A DNA stretch of 64,000 nucleotides from JAPPKS01 sp963667895 (GTDB lineage Bacteria; Poribacteria; WGA-4E; PCPOR2b). A program made the translations under genes and the position numbers. The stretch's first letter is position 1. Every line of letters starts with the position of its first letter. The DNA lies in contig OZ245030.1 in assembly GCA_965223985.1 (NCBI GenBank), forward strand, positions 2,604,001-2,668,000, in the 5' to 3' direction. This document shows, one piece after another, positions 7,588-17,602 of the stretch. The notes beneath the pieces are model-generated. The model was not told where the DNA came from, made no database searches, and was given only the letters and a program-made list of their open reading frames with translations.

Positions 7588-9831
7588 ATGAAGCAGCTTT
7601 CGATTTGTTTTTTATTCATCTTATCCATCCAGCCCGGCGCTGCGTTTGGACAACAGTTCCAAAACCCCACCGGGGAGATTTACGGTACAGTCTATCAACG
7701 AACTCTTGAACGGGGAGTCGCATCCGCACAGGTTCGCATCGTCGAAACCGGTGTTCGCATCACAACCGATTCGATCGGGGAATTTCGATTTCGCAACCTA
7801 CTCGCCGGAGAATATACACTCACCGCAACCGCTTCCGGATATCGCGCCCCTAGCGATGTCGTTGTCACGGTCAGGCCGGGGGAAACGACCCAACTTGAAA
7901 TTTACCTTGAGCCGGATACAATCGTACTCGGTGAGGTAGAAGTGACGGCGGAGCGTTCTAGGTCGACCGTCGGCAGAGAGAGTCTAGGCGGCTCAGAGAT
8001 TCAGCGCGTCCCCGGCGCTATAGGCGATGCCCTGCGTGCGTTGCAAGCCCTGCCTAGTGTCGGTGTCGCAAACGACTTCAGCGGTGCCCTCTTTATTCGC
8101 GGTGGATCCGATGAGGACAACCTTTACTACTTTGACCGTGTGCCGATCGGATACCCCTATCATTTCGGCGGGATTGTTTCGTCCCTCAGTTCCGAAATCA
8201 TAGAGCGAATCGATGTCTACGCCGGCGGCTACGGCGCCGAATTCGGTGTCGATTCTCAGGCAGTGATTGACATCTATTCGCGGAAAGAGAACGTTGATGG
8301 GTTCAGATCAAAGTTCAACGTCAACCTGCTCTACTCCGAAGGGCTGGTGGAGGGGAAGCTCGGTGAACGGGGATTCTGGTATGCCGCCGGACGGCGGAGC
8401 TACATTGATCTGTTCTTGGGATCGTTGTCGTTTAACACTGGACAAATCACCAGCTTTCCTCGGTTCTGGGATTATCAGGTAAAGGGAGGCTACGACCTCT
8501 CTGAAAAACATCAACTTTCCATGAACTTGTTTGCCTCAGGTGACCGCTTTGCACTCAAACTAGATGGCGAAGATGTGGACCAGGATTTTAGAGGTGACCT
8601 GAACTTCGGAAGCGGCTTTGAGGGCGCTGGGATACACCTTCGTTCCCGACTCACAAATCGGCTCTCCTCCTTTCTATCCTTGACCCGGTCCTACTTCGAA
8701 TTCGACGTCAATATCGGTGCTGGCCTTTCTCTCAAGGTCGATTCCCCACAATACATCCTTCGCGAAGACCTCGCCTATACGCTAACCCCGAAACATCAAC
8801 TCGAATCCGGCGTGATACTCGGCATTGAACCCGGCACAGCTACCGGCAGGTTTGCCCGCCCGCCTGATGAGGGTGAAGCTGATTACGATCTCCGGTTTGT
8901 TGAAAAGGTAGCGTTCGATGAATCCGTCCTCGGGCGTCGAATGGAAATCTATCTGCAGGACAGTTATCGGGTGTTGCCATTCTTGGCGGTTGTGCTCGGT
9001 CTGCGCGGGGATTACCTGAACCGTATTGACGAGTTGTCCCTCCAACCGCGGGGGAGCCTCCTACTGGAAATCCCAGGCGGCTCTCAACTCCAATTCGCTT
9101 ATGGCAACTACAACCAGGCGCCGGGGCCGCCGAGGCTGACCCAGAGCGTTGGGAACCCCAACCTTAACACAAGCCAAGCTAGCCACTATGTATTGGAGTT
9201 CACGCGCCAAGTGTCGCCGACAACAGAGTTCAAAGTCGCCGGTTATTACAAAAACCTTGTCGACCTTGTCACCTTCGACGCCGATGCAAGGTATCTTAAC
9301 CAGGGCGTTGGATACGCGCAGGGGACTGAGGTGTTCCTACGCCACCGTGCAGGGGAGCGATTTTTGGGGTGGGCATCTTATGCGTACGGGCTCTCCAAAC
9401 GGCGCGACCGCCTCGGTGAACCGTATCGCTACTATTCGTTTGACCAAACGCACGTTGCTACTTTTGCGGCGACGTACAGTCCGACTCCCACGTGGGAGAT
9501 TGGCGCAAAATGGCAATACCGAACCGGAAACCCCTATACACCAGTGCTCGGTGCAAACCTTCGGGCGGACCCGCGTAACGGCGAACCTATCTATATCCCA
9601 ATCTACGGCGCGACAAATTCAGCACGATTTCCGCCCTATCACCGTTTGGATGTGAAACTCAGCAAAGCGTTTCGATTTGAAAGCTGGGAGATGCGCCTCT
9701 TTCTTGAACTCTTGAACATCTATAACCGCAAGAACCTGCTTGACTTTAACTACACAGAGGATTATTCGGATAAGGACGAAATCTACCAATTCCCGATTCT
9801 TCCGTACTTAGGAGTTACCACCGAGTTCTAA
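7588..9831 (+). CDS. TonB-dependent outer-membrane receptor with carboxypeptidase-regulatory-like domain
   Basis: A 747-residue outer-membrane receptor. It has a signal peptide (MKQLSICFLFILSIQPGAAF), then a CarboxypepD_reg-like beta-sandwich (about residues 25-115; GEIYGTVYQRTLERGVASA). A plug domain follows (about 125-230; GALFIRGGSDEDNLYYFDRV), then a beta-barrel ending in the C-terminal Phe typical of BAM substrates. The ligand is unknown, and no siderophore, vitamin or sugar genes lie alongside. It is monocistronic and convergent with the minus-strand surface-protein gene. The plug and barrel resemble the SusC-like and Cir-like receptors abundant in particle degraders. Confidence 0.92.
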   Translation: MKQLSICFLFILSIQPGAAFGQQFQNPTGEIYGTVYQRTLERGVASAQVRIVETGVRITTDSIGEFRFRNLLAGEYTLTATASGYRAPSDVVVTVRPGETTQLEIYLEPDTIVLGEVEVTAERSRSTVGRESLGGSEIQRVPGAIGDALRALQALPSVGVANDFSGALFIRGGSDEDNLYYFDRVPIGYPYHFGGIVSSLSSEIIERIDVYAGGYGAEFGVDSQAVIDIYSRKENVDGFRSKFNVNLLYSEGLVEGKLGERGFWYAAGRRSYIDLFLGSLSFNTGQITSFPRFWDYQVKGGYDLSEKHQLSMNLFASGDRFALKLDGEDVDQDFRGDLNFGSGFEGAGIHLRSRLTNRLSSFLSLTRSYFEFDVNIGAGLSLKVDSPQYILREDLAYTLTPKHQLESGVILGIEPGTATGRFARPPDEGEADYDLRFVEKVAFDESVLGRRMEIYLQDSYRVLPFLAVVLGLRGDYLNRIDELSLQPRGSLLLEIPGGSQLQFAYGNYNQAPGPPRLTQSVGNPNLNTSQASHYVLEFTRQVSPTTEFKVAGYYKNLVDLVTFDADARYLNQGVGYAQGTEVFLRHRAGERFLGWASYAYGLSKRRDRLGEPYRYYSFDQTHVATFAATYSPTPTWEIGAKWQYRTGNPYTPVLGANLRADPRNGEPIYIPIYGATNSARFPPYHRLDVKLSKAFRFESWEMRLFLELLNIYNRKNLLDFNYTEDYSDKDEIYQFPILPYLGVTTEF

Positions 9832-9969
9832 CAAGTCCTGAGAACTAGACGCTTGAAAGCAACTCAAGTTCGCGCCAACGTCCTGATTCTGTGCTCGAAT
9901 CCCAACCCTTGCTTTGCCCTTAACACCAATTTCCGTCATTTCCGCACGTCTCTCCGCTCTCCTTCCGCC

Positions 9970-12900
9970 TTACAATTCTGCGACAACCTCCATATTCATG
10001 CGATGATCGGGTTTCCGCAGTTTTGTCGAGAGCAATCGGTAGTTGAATCTCAGCAGCAGGTCTGTCACCTTATGAACCTTGTAACTCGCGGTTGCTCTGA
10101 TTTCGTGGCTGATTCCCTCGTAGAAGTTGTATCGCGCAAATGGGATACCGCCCTCGCTAGTTCCGTAGCCGATTCGATAATTGAAATCGATTCGCCCTTT
10201 GCGAATAAAGGAGTAGACTAACTGATTCTCGATTGAGAGCGTCTGTGTCTGAGCCTCCGGTTCGTCATCTAGATGCTCCAGATCCGAAGTAATTCCGTGA
10301 CTGCCGACGACTCCAAATCGGACCGTGCGACTGAGTTCGTAACGGAACTCAATTGAATTTAGTCGTTCATATTGCATGAGATCGGAGATTTGCTCCGCCG
10401 CTTTGCCTTCCAGATTCAATTGGGTGAACTCATCTCGCTCACGACGGACTTCCCATCTAGTACGCAATGAGAACTTCGGTGTTGGATTAAGCGTCATGTG
10501 GATGTCCCAATCTCTGCCTTGCCGTCGGCGTTCACGGTTGTTGATTCGTTTGTTGAGGAGCTGATTTGTGTTGAATCCAACATCTAGATTGAACACCGAT
10601 GATGGAGAGAAGTCAAGCCGATACCGCTGAATCTTGCGTCCAAAGATTGTCTGCTCATTCAGTAGGTTTCGCAATAGGAGGAGTGAGGAGGGATCGGAAA
10701 CTTCTTGTTCTTCTGTGATGCGGACTTGAAACTCCCCGCGGATAGCATTCGCCAGCCATTCAACCCGATCGCGCATCGTAGATGGGGAGTTAAGCGAGGG
10801 ATCGGGTGGAGTCGGGTTAATCGGTGAGGCACTATCGATTTGTGACTCCGCGGACGGCTTCGATAGCGATTCGCCGGCAGCGTTACGAAGTCTGTCGAGA
10901 ATGCCGGGACCCGAGTCACGGACTCGGCGCCGGCGTGAAATAATACGGCGCGGTTGAAGGCGCACTCGAAACTTGACATCAATTGCAGAAACAGGCTTGT
11001 CATCAATGTTCTGGACATATCTGATATAGTTACCCTCGTCAAAATCCTCCCGATAATGTAGTTCATCAATTTTAACGTAGTGCCCCTCCCCTGGTGGAAT
11101 TTCCCTGCCAGTGACCGGATGGATATTTGTATATATTTCTCGCCGCTCTGTCGCGAGTGTCTTATCGAGTTCATAGACAATCTCGCCATCCAGCGCGCGG
11201 TTGAATGGTGTGAGACGCAGGTTAATATCTGCCAACTGTGTCGTTGAATCCGCGCCTGCCGCTCTCTGCGACTTAAACAAGCGCCGAGAGAGGTTGGCTG
11301 ACATGTTTGTCCATTTGCGCGGTCGTGAGAAGAATCCAACCGTCCACGTTTTCGCGCTTGTCATCCGCTTCCAGTCCGAAAAGGCGAGTGTCTCCTCATC
11401 AACGATGATTAGGGGTTCTTTGTCAAATGCTTCCTCAAGCGAGTATTTTGTATTGATGGACGCCCACTGAAAATCAGCAAGATTAATCCGACCGGTTGAG
11501 ATGTTCCGCTTCCGGTTGAGGTTCTGCGCATCGGATGCATCGAGATCAATTGACTCCAACCGTTCGACAGAAGCGTTCAGATTGAATGGGCGAATCCGCT
11601 GATAGATATTCCACATCGTCCGGTCCTTGCGAAATTGGTCTTGTCCTCTGACCTTTGACGTACTGCTTCGGTAATCGCTTCTCAGGCGGGGAAGGATTGC
11701 GCGCTTTATTAAACCGCCCTGCGGCTTGAGGTCAAACCCCCCGTTAAAATTGTTGCGGATTGTTATGTCATCCGACCTCTTTCCCTCGTTCTCTCCAAGG
11801 CGGAGCGGAGCGGAATCTCCGCCTTCGGTCAACCCATCAATTGTAGGTTCAATCTTAAAACGCTCCTCCGTTCGCCCTAATCCTGAATCAAGCCTCAACC
11901 AACCAAAGGGCTTAAACTGGAGATCGAAGTCCAACGATCTTTCATCAGGCGATTTCCCATCCCCAGATGCGCTCAGTAAATACAGATCATCAAATCTTTC
12001 TTTGGAATACTGCTCTTCATAGCGGAATCGTGTACGGTTTGTGCTTGATGCCCCGACCGGCACAAACTCAGCATCAAGAGATCGGAAATCCAAATTCAGT
12101 TGAAGTTTTTTGCTCGATGAATTTGCCAGAAACTTCCACGCCCGACTGAGTACCTTCGCATCTCGATTGGAAAAGGTGTTCTCATCGAGTGCGCTAAAAG
12201 CCATTTGTCCCTCAACTGATGTTCCATCTGTGGGAAGGAGGCGCCCTTCAATGCCCCACACTGTGTGTCGTTGTGGGGCGATAATCGAGTTTCCATGGGA
12301 ACTCAACTCATTTGTTTTCAAATCCTCAATATCTTGTTCGTTGAGGATAATGAACGCATTTTCTGGGTCGTTCAAATCTGATTCAACGGTGTAAGCGAGA
12401 CCAACCGCTGCGCGCCCGTCCGGTAACAGATTCAATAACCCGCTTACGCCCTGAAGATTCCGCTGATATGCGAGATTTTCAGGGATAAATTCAAAGTCGA
12501 TACGGATGCTGTCGTTGCTAGTAATCAAGTGTTTGCCCGTGAATTCAATGATGGGGTCGCCGTAATCGCGGATAACGTAGTCATGGTTTTCTCCGCGCCG
12601 CATCCGTTCACCGTTGAGCCAAACAATTTCCGTCCCCGCTTTGACGACGACAAATTCGCCATCGACATCAATTCGATATTCGCTGCGTCCCTCCTCTGCC
12701 CGGATGGTCTTGCTGGCAGATTCCCCCTTCGGGATGCTGCTTGGAATAATATGGAATGACCCCCACTTAAAATTTCCTTCCACCTGCACACCTTCTAGTG
12801 CCCTTGGAAAGAAAATGAACTCGGAATTGCCGAGTGACCCTTCAAAATCGCCCAATGTCGCAGTCACATTCGGACTTGTGATCCGAATGAGTTTTTGATC

Positions 12901-13683
12901 GATGTCTTGGATGTTCTCTGTTGTGCCCTCCGGTTGGATTGGGAGATCTTGATCGGAGAGCAGTGCGATGACACTCACGTTCTCCGAGACTTTGCCGTCA
13001 ACGCTAATCCGCAATTCTTGGTTTTGCGACAGTGATCGTCCGCTGCCGACTGAAACGCCAAACGTCTGCGTCCCTGTGACTTGCAGGGGAGGCTGCGCGG
13101 TTTCTGTCGGTTGTTGGCGAGTATATTCGGGTTGCAGCCCCAATTCACTTTCCGCAGGAAGTTGTTCGCCCAGCGGTTGTTTCTGTCGAAACAGATCGCG
13201 TTTGTACCGTTTCTTGATTTCGAAGGGCAGGGCTTGGTAGGTAATCTTGACAAAAACATCCGGCGGGTAGTCATTCAGGAGAGTGAAGGTTCCATCGTGA
13301 TAATCGATTTGGTAGTCAAGATGTTTGGTGAGTCTATCGCCGTTGATCGTTACCGTATCGCTATCTCGGACGATTGGCAAATGCTTTAGGAAAAAAGGTT
13401 TGGTGAAATCTTTGAACTGCGCCGTCTCCGACTTTTGCAGAAGCGAGATGGAAGGAAGTTGGAGGTCGTTTGCTGAAGTATTGGTAGTGTTTGCGTAGTC
13501 TGTGCCGGAAGCTGTAGCATTGAAACTACCTAATAGTAATGAACACAACAACGTCAGAAATCTTCGCAGAGAAAACACTCGAAATCGTGTTGCTAGAGAC
13601 GGTAGACAAGGGATTAAACATTCTGAATGAGTGATTAAAGATAACTGCTTGTACACCACCACATCTCGTTTCCCTTTCTGCAA
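9970..13683 (-). CDS. Very large surface/outer-membrane protein, SprA-like features
   Basis: A 1237-residue protein with a hydrophobic export segment (FLTLLCSLLLGSFNATASG) about 45 residues in. After it come repeated beta-strand-rich blocks. The segment with LGDFEGSLGNSEFIFFPRAL, then LEGVQVEGNFKWGSFHII, resembles the N-terminal part of SprA/gliding-type translocon proteins as I recall them. A later region alternates aromatic and charged strands (FSLRTRWEVRRERDEFTQLN), as in a beta-barrel. It is about half the usual SprA length, so the family call is tentative. The start is uncertain: the longest frame begins with TTG at 13683, and a GTG at 13578 gives a cleaner signal peptide. It is last of a co-directional series after the NHL protein, possibly the same exported complex. 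Confidence 0.6.
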   Translation of the reverse strand: MQKGKRDVVVYKQLSLITHSECLIPCLPSLATRFRVFSLRRFLTLLCSLLLGSFNATASGTDYANTTNTSANDLQLPSISLLQKSETAQFKDFTKPFFLKHLPIVRDSDTVTINGDRLTKHLDYQIDYHDGTFTLLNDYPPDVFVKITYQALPFEIKKRYKRDLFRQKQPLGEQLPAESELGLQPEYTRQQPTETAQPPLQVTGTQTFGVSVGSGRSLSQNQELRISVDGKVSENVSVIALLSDQDLPIQPEGTTENIQDIDQKLIRITSPNVTATLGDFEGSLGNSEFIFFPRALEGVQVEGNFKWGSFHIIPSSIPKGESASKTIRAEEGRSEYRIDVDGEFVVVKAGTEIVWLNGERMRRGENHDYVIRDYGDPIIEFTGKHLITSNDSIRIDFEFIPENLAYQRNLQGVSGLLNLLPDGRAAVGLAYTVESDLNDPENAFIILNEQDIEDLKTNELSSHGNSIIAPQRHTVWGIEGRLLPTDGTSVEGQMAFSALDENTFSNRDAKVLSRAWKFLANSSSKKLQLNLDFRSLDAEFVPVGASSTNRTRFRYEEQYSKERFDDLYLLSASGDGKSPDERSLDFDLQFKPFGWLRLDSGLGRTEERFKIEPTIDGLTEGGDSAPLRLGENEGKRSDDITIRNNFNGGFDLKPQGGLIKRAILPRLRSDYRSSTSKVRGQDQFRKDRTMWNIYQRIRPFNLNASVERLESIDLDASDAQNLNRKRNISTGRINLADFQWASINTKYSLEEAFDKEPLIIVDEETLAFSDWKRMTSAKTWTVGFFSRPRKWTNMSANLSRRLFKSQRAAGADSTTQLADINLRLTPFNRALDGEIVYELDKTLATERREIYTNIHPVTGREIPPGEGHYVKIDELHYREDFDEGNYIRYVQNIDDKPVSAIDVKFRVRLQPRRIISRRRRVRDSGPGILDRLRNAAGESLSKPSAESQIDSASPINPTPPDPSLNSPSTMRDRVEWLANAIRGEFQVRITEEQEVSDPSSLLLLRNLLNEQTIFGRKIQRYRLDFSPSSVFNLDVGFNTNQLLNKRINNRERRRQGRDWDIHMTLNPTPKFSLRTRWEVRRERDEFTQLNLEGKAAEQISDLMQYERLNSIEFRYELSRTVRFGVVGSHGITSDLEHLDDEPEAQTQTLSIENQLVYSFIRKGRIDFNYRIGYGTSEGGIPFARYNFYEGISHEIRATASYKVHKVTDLLLRFNYRLLSTKLRKPDHRMNMEVVAEL

Positions 13684-13720
13684 TTTGAAGCCCTATTCAA
13701 CCAGCCGATTTCCCGCTTGA

Positions 13721-14881
13721 TCACTTGTCCAGTGTCTCTACCTCTCTTTTGTCTGCGTTTTCTATGGGACGATAAACAACCTGAAAGACTTGAATGATAT
13801 TTGTTCCGATATCACTGACGAAAATTCGACTGTCTCGTGAGATTGCGATGCCAGTGGGTTCGACAAGATTCTCACTGTTAAACGCCATTACGGGTTGTCC
13901 ATCTCTTCTAAAGACCTGTATTCGCCGATTCCCTCCATCAGTTACATAAAGGTAGTTCCAACGATCCAGCGCAATGTGGCTTGGCTCTCGAAACTGCCCG
14001 ATCGCCTCTCCTTCTGTCCCCCACATCTTGACAAGGTTGCCGCTGAAGTCGTATTTCTTGATTCGATGATTTCCCGAATCCACAATGTAAACATTCCCGC
14101 GAGTATCAACAACCAAATCGGTTGGGTTGCGAAACTGTTCCCTCGCCCTGCCAAATTCACCGCGTATCAGTGCAGGTAATCCTTCTGTGTTAAACTGGAC
14201 AAAACGGTGGTTTCCAGTATCAACTGTATAAACTTCGCCGTTTCGTCCGATACCAACCCCCTCGGGTAAATCCAGTTCGATTGCTCGATTTTCCTCACCC
14301 TCCCGGAGGTCATAGTTCGATCGACTCCCAGCAATGATCCGGAAGATGCGATCCACAAGGTTGCAATATTGGATGCGGCTGTTACCGGTATCGGCAACGA
14401 AGAGCAGTTCGGTCCGCTGATAATTAATAGCGACATCGGTCGGTGTATCAAATTCACCGGTCCGCCAACCGTGCCTTCCGTATTCTGCAATGAAGTTTCC
14501 GTCTACATCAACAACCTGTACGCGATTGTTACCTGAATCTGCAACATAGAGTTGTCCGCGATGGTCCAGGGCTAACCCAACGGGGCGCTGGAATTGTCCA
14601 GCGCCTTGTCCCGGCTTGCCAATTGCTTCGACATAGTTCACACCCAGTATGGTTGGGGCGGGAAGATTGTGAATGGAGGAAATAACCTGCGGAGGGAAAA
14701 CTTTCAAAGGGGTGTTGTTGTTCTGTGGCTCAACGGTCTCACCACGCGGGACGTGTTGTACCGCAGAACACCCCGAATAGAATGAGAGCACGAAAACAGT
14801 GAGTGGGAAGAGCCATCGCGTGCAGTTCCGAGACACGCTAGAGGATTGCACCCGATCGATCCAACTTACAAAGTGCAACAT
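13721..14881 (-). CDS. NHL-repeat beta-propeller protein, probable lipoprotein
   Basis: A 386-residue exported protein. A hydrophobic segment ends in SFYSGCS, a weak lipobox, so it may be lipid-anchored. Six NHL blades follow, each with the signature seen as DSGNNRVQV, DTGNSRIQY, DTGNHRFVQ, DSGNHRIKK, DGGNRRIQV and DIGTNIIQV. Six blades make a closed propeller suited to binding protein or polysaccharide. Only three bases separate its start from the stop of the preceding lipoprotein gene, and the SprA-like gene starts 37 bases after its end, so the three probably form one operon. Confidence 0.86.
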   Translation of the reverse strand: MLHFVSWIDRVQSSSVSRNCTRWLFPLTVFVLSFYSGCSAVQHVPRGETVEPQNNNTPLKVFPPQVISSIHNLPAPTILGVNYVEAIGKPGQGAGQFQRPVGLALDHRGQLYVADSGNNRVQVVDVDGNFIAEYGRHGWRTGEFDTPTDVAINYQRTELLFVADTGNSRIQYCNLVDRIFRIIAGSRSNYDLREGEENRAIELDLPEGVGIGRNGEVYTVDTGNHRFVQFNTEGLPALIRGEFGRAREQFRNPTDLVVDTRGNVYIVDSGNHRIKKYDFSGNLVKMWGTEGEAIGQFREPSHIALDRWNYLYVTDGGNRRIQVFRRDGQPVMAFNSENLVEPTGIAISRDSRIFVSDIGTNIIQVFQVVYRPIENADKREVETLDK

Positions 14882-14884
14882 CGC

Positions 14885-15502
14885 CTAGCCTTTATGCACT
14901 TGGAATCTGAAAACAAAAGTCGATTCTGTGTCGTCGAACTCGGTTCGGACTTTGGGAACGATGACACGGAGGTGCGACGATTTGATACTACGCTTGCGAA
15001 AATAGAGGAAAAACTGCGTGCGATGTTTCGGCATCACCGTTGTTTTCTCAGCATCCGCGCGTGGCAATACCGCGGGATCGCCCTCTATCCGGAGCGCCGG
15101 ATTCCATCGAAAAACATCAGCCCCAAATTCCGGTGGCAGCTTGGGTCTGAAGTTTTTGCCGAGGAAAAAAGTCTCTTGAGATTTGTCGATTGGTCGGGTT
15201 TCATCGCCAGACTGATCTAGCATCCAGCAATCCTTCTTTTTAAAAGAGATAAAATGGTCTGTGTTGTTATAGATTAAAATGCCGAAAGCGTCCACGGCCT
15301 TCACGTCGTTTAACGGTACTGCCATCGCTGTGATTCCATTTTTTTCATAAATGACTGTTCCCGACTGAGGCAGAAGGGTCGCTTCTGGGTCAAATACAGG
15401 AATAATCCGGACCGGCTGAAATGCCGAGCAACTCAATTGAACAAATAGGGTCATTATGAAAATTGATTTAAGGGTAATTTGGAGATAACGGTTCGTTTTC
15501 AT
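14885..15502 (-). CDS. Unknown lipoprotein-like exported protein
   Basis: A 205-residue protein with a signal segment (SIFIMTLFVQLSCSAF) whose Cys could be lipidated, although position -3 is Gln rather than Leu. The body (NGITAMAVPLNDVKAVDAFG; LLIYNNTDHFISF-like strands) reads as a small beta-sandwich such as those mediating accessory contacts. I do not recognise a family. It directly precedes the NHL gene with almost no spacing, so joint export or complex formation is likely. It ends in RFQVHKG. Confidence 0.65.
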   Translation of the reverse strand: MKTNRYLQITLKSIFIMTLFVQLSCSAFQPVRIIPVFDPEATLLPQSGTVIYEKNGITAMAVPLNDVKAVDAFGILIYNNTDHFISFKKKDCWMLDQSGDETRPIDKSQETFFLGKNFRPKLPPEFGADVFRWNPALRIEGDPAVLPRADAEKTTVMPKHRTQFFLYFRKRSIKSSHLRVIVPKVRTEFDDTESTFVFRFQVHKG

Positions 15503-15636
15503 TCGTGCTCCTCTATGGGGTAGTGCACTATCAGATTTAGGTTGATGCGTCAGTAAACTCCAAAGGTTTCAAAAACCCTTTGGATTCCCGTTCCCGCCAT
15601 ATTAGAAAGGGTTGGTATTACGTACAGAAGAACGTG

Positions 15637-16461
15637 TTAGGATTTGGAGCGGATTTCTTTTGTTATTTCTTTTCGTCCAACTTTATCCTTGTTGGCGAAA
15701 AAGGCAAGCAATTTTCCCAACAACTCCGGCAGTTTTTGGCGCTCGACGTACAGATCTATAAGCACATCAGATTTCGGGGAATCTGAAAGATTGTGAATTC
15801 GGTCGCCCCCATGTGCAACTGTTCTCTGCTCGGCAACGACGAGATCTCCGAGTGGAAACCGTGTTGAGAATCTGCCAGTTACATCTACATCCGTAAGGGT
15901 CGTAATCTGGGGAAGACGCGCTTGAGACAAACCATCCATTTCGATTTTCAGATGTGTAATTTCAGCAGGAGTCAGTGCGGGTTGCATTGGCTCATCCGAC
16001 TTCCTTTTAGGAAGGACATCGTTTGGATAAATGGTGATAAGTGGACATTTATTTTGCAATGCCGTGCGGATAGCGGTCAGCAGGGTGACAAAATGACCAC
16101 GCTGAGGAACGGAATAGGGATGGCAGACAACGAGAATTGCGGGCTTTCCTGAAATTGTACCTTGCCCCGCAGCGATTAACTGACCCTGTCCATCCGGAAA
16201 TGTTGTTTGCGAGACAAAGTCCATAAGTTCAAGCGATTCCAAAAGAGTTTTTGGCGCCGATGGGGGGTAGAGGTTTATCAATGGCTTCGAATCAAATAGG
16301 TGACTCAGACGCGCATCGGCAGGCATCGGTGAATAGTAATCACAGTGTGGACAAGCGTAGAACTTGCGCTCCAATGCCTGATTGAAAACCGGTTCATTAC
16401 AGTGCGCGCACTTCTTCCACAATGCATCGCGTCTTTCTGTGTAGTGGGTTGTGACAGTCAC
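15637..16461 (-). CDS. AccD-like carboxyltransferase homologue lacking usual catalytic motifs
   Basis: A 274-residue protein with the AccD (acetyl-CoA carboxylase beta subunit) layout. The N-terminal zinc ribbon has Cys18, Cys21, Cys37 and Cys40. Then come the linker with DARLSHLFD, a crotonase-like core starting at GQGTISGKPAILVV, and a C-terminal helix LPELLGKLLAFF. Genuine AccD has a GGSMG motif after the first strands and a Gly-rich oxyanion loop (SGGARMQEG). Here those positions read CHPYSVPQRGHFVTLL and YPNDVLPKRKSDEPMQ, so carboxyltransfer seems unlikely. The start is GTG behind GGAG. It lies directly after the partner-switching genes. It could be a regulatory or structural paralogue. 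Confidence 0.7.
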   Translation of the reverse strand: MTVTTHYTERRDALWKKCAHCNEPVFNQALERKFYACPHCDYYSPMPADARLSHLFDSKPLINLYPPSAPKTLLESLELMDFVSQTTFPDGQGQLIAAGQGTISGKPAILVVCHPYSVPQRGHFVTLLTAIRTALQNKCPLITIYPNDVLPKRKSDEPMQPALTPAEITHLKIEMDGLSQARLPQITTLTDVDVTGRFSTRFPLGDLVVAEQRTVAHGGDRIHNLSDSPKSDVLIDLYVERQKLPELLGKLLAFFANKDKVGRKEITKEIRSKS

Positions 16462-16626
16462 ATGCGTACTCCAGGGGGTGCAGAAATTCTATCAAACGTG
16501 ATTTGAAACTACGGTGAACTCCAATGGATGACATCGAAGCCATGAATCCATTTAATCGAGGCACTTGAATCCTATCGGATATGGAAGAAAGCGGAGGCAT
16601 TCTCACTTGTTCTTCCATCTTCGACT

Positions 16627-16971
16627 TTATTGAAAACTGGCGACCGCCTCATCCTCATCGTCATACCGATCGAAGATTGTCATCAGTTTCGCCATAACAA
16701 TTAAGTTCTTGATGTTCCCACCAACATGGAGCAGAACAATACGCCCGCCTTTCCGCTGGATTGATGTATAGGCAGCAACGATGACGCCGAGACCAAAGCT
16801 ATCCACGATACGCACTCGTTCGAGGTTCAACACAATTTTCGCAATGTTATCCATAGCAATATCAATCTGCTCATTGATGGTGTGTTTGAGGTCTAGACTG
16901 TTCGATCCAGTGATTCTTCCCCAAATATCCAAAATTGTAACGTCGTCTTTTTTACGAACCGTAATGTCCAT
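16627..16971 (-). CDS. STAS-domain anti-sigma factor antagonist (second copy)
   Basis: A 114-residue single STAS domain of the SpoIIAA/RsbV type. Such proteins bind the anti-sigma kinase when unphosphorylated and so free a sigma factor. The phosphorylatable Ser58 is in RIVDSFGLGVIV, the conserved site. GGAGAC precedes the ATG. It is separated by 196 bases from the RsbW-like gene that should phosphorylate it. Its companion copy lies at 21089-21433; the two differ in sequence, so they may answer to different phosphatases. Confidence 0.9.
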   Translation of the reverse strand: MDITVRKKDDVTILDIWGRITGSNSLDLKHTINEQIDIAMDNIAKIVLNLERVRIVDSFGLGVIVAAYTSIQRKGGRIVLLHVGGNIKNLIVMAKLMTIFDRYDDEDEAVASFQ

Positions 16972-17167
16972 CTAAGTCTCCATATCCCAGCCCACTAAGT
17001 GGTGGGTATCCGCCGGTTTACGATTATAGGACGAAATCAATGTGGGCACAACTACAATGGCTGTCTCTGTGCTCTAGGTGTGAATGCGTCTTTTGAAGCC
17101 GGAAGTCAGATGTTGGACAGTTCTTGCGCCAATTCCTTAGGGTTACGTTATGTTTGTTGCTCGGCGA

Positions 17168-17602
17168 TTACTTGTACTTCACCATCCTCACGGTTGTACC
17201 TCGTGCTTCGTATTTAACTGTGTCCATACAAGTTTCCATCAGAAAAATTCCCCTTCCGCTGCTCTTCAACAAATTTGCTGGTTCCAAAGGATTCTCGACG
17301 TTTTGTCGATCGAACCCTGCGCCTCCATCCTGGACAACAACCGTAAGCTTGTCTTGAATTAGGATGAACTCAAAATGAGCACGCTTATTTACCTCCTCCT
17401 TATTCCCATGCTTAATCGCGTTGGAACCTGCCTCAATCACGGCTAGATTAACCTGCTCCCTCGATTCTTCATCGAATCCCATCTCTCTGAGAATTTCCGA
17501 GATTACAGAATCCAGCACGTAAATGAGTTGCATTGAACTGGGAATATCAAGACAAATGACGAGCTCATCGGGCGTTCGGTCCACTTCGCTACTTCTCCCC
17601 AT
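17168..17602 (-). CDS. RsbW/SpoIIAB-like anti-sigma serine kinase
   Basis: A 144-residue HATPase_c_2 protein. The N box appears as VNLAVIEAGSNAIKHGNKEE and the G1/G2 boxes as VVQDGGAGFD and GRGIFLMETCMD. Such kinases bind a sigma factor or phosphorylate a STAS antagonist. It overlaps the response regulator-phosphatase gene by 14 bases, so both are translated from one message. No sigma gene is adjacent, so the target is elsewhere or the module controls a non-sigma output. Confidence 0.9.
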   Translation of the reverse strand: MGRSSEVDRTPDELVICLDIPSSMQLIYVLDSVISEILREMGFDEESREQVNLAVIEAGSNAIKHGNKEEVNKRAHFEFILIQDKLTVVVQDGGAGFDRQNVENPLEPANLLKSSGRGIFLMETCMDTVKYEARGTTVRMVKYK

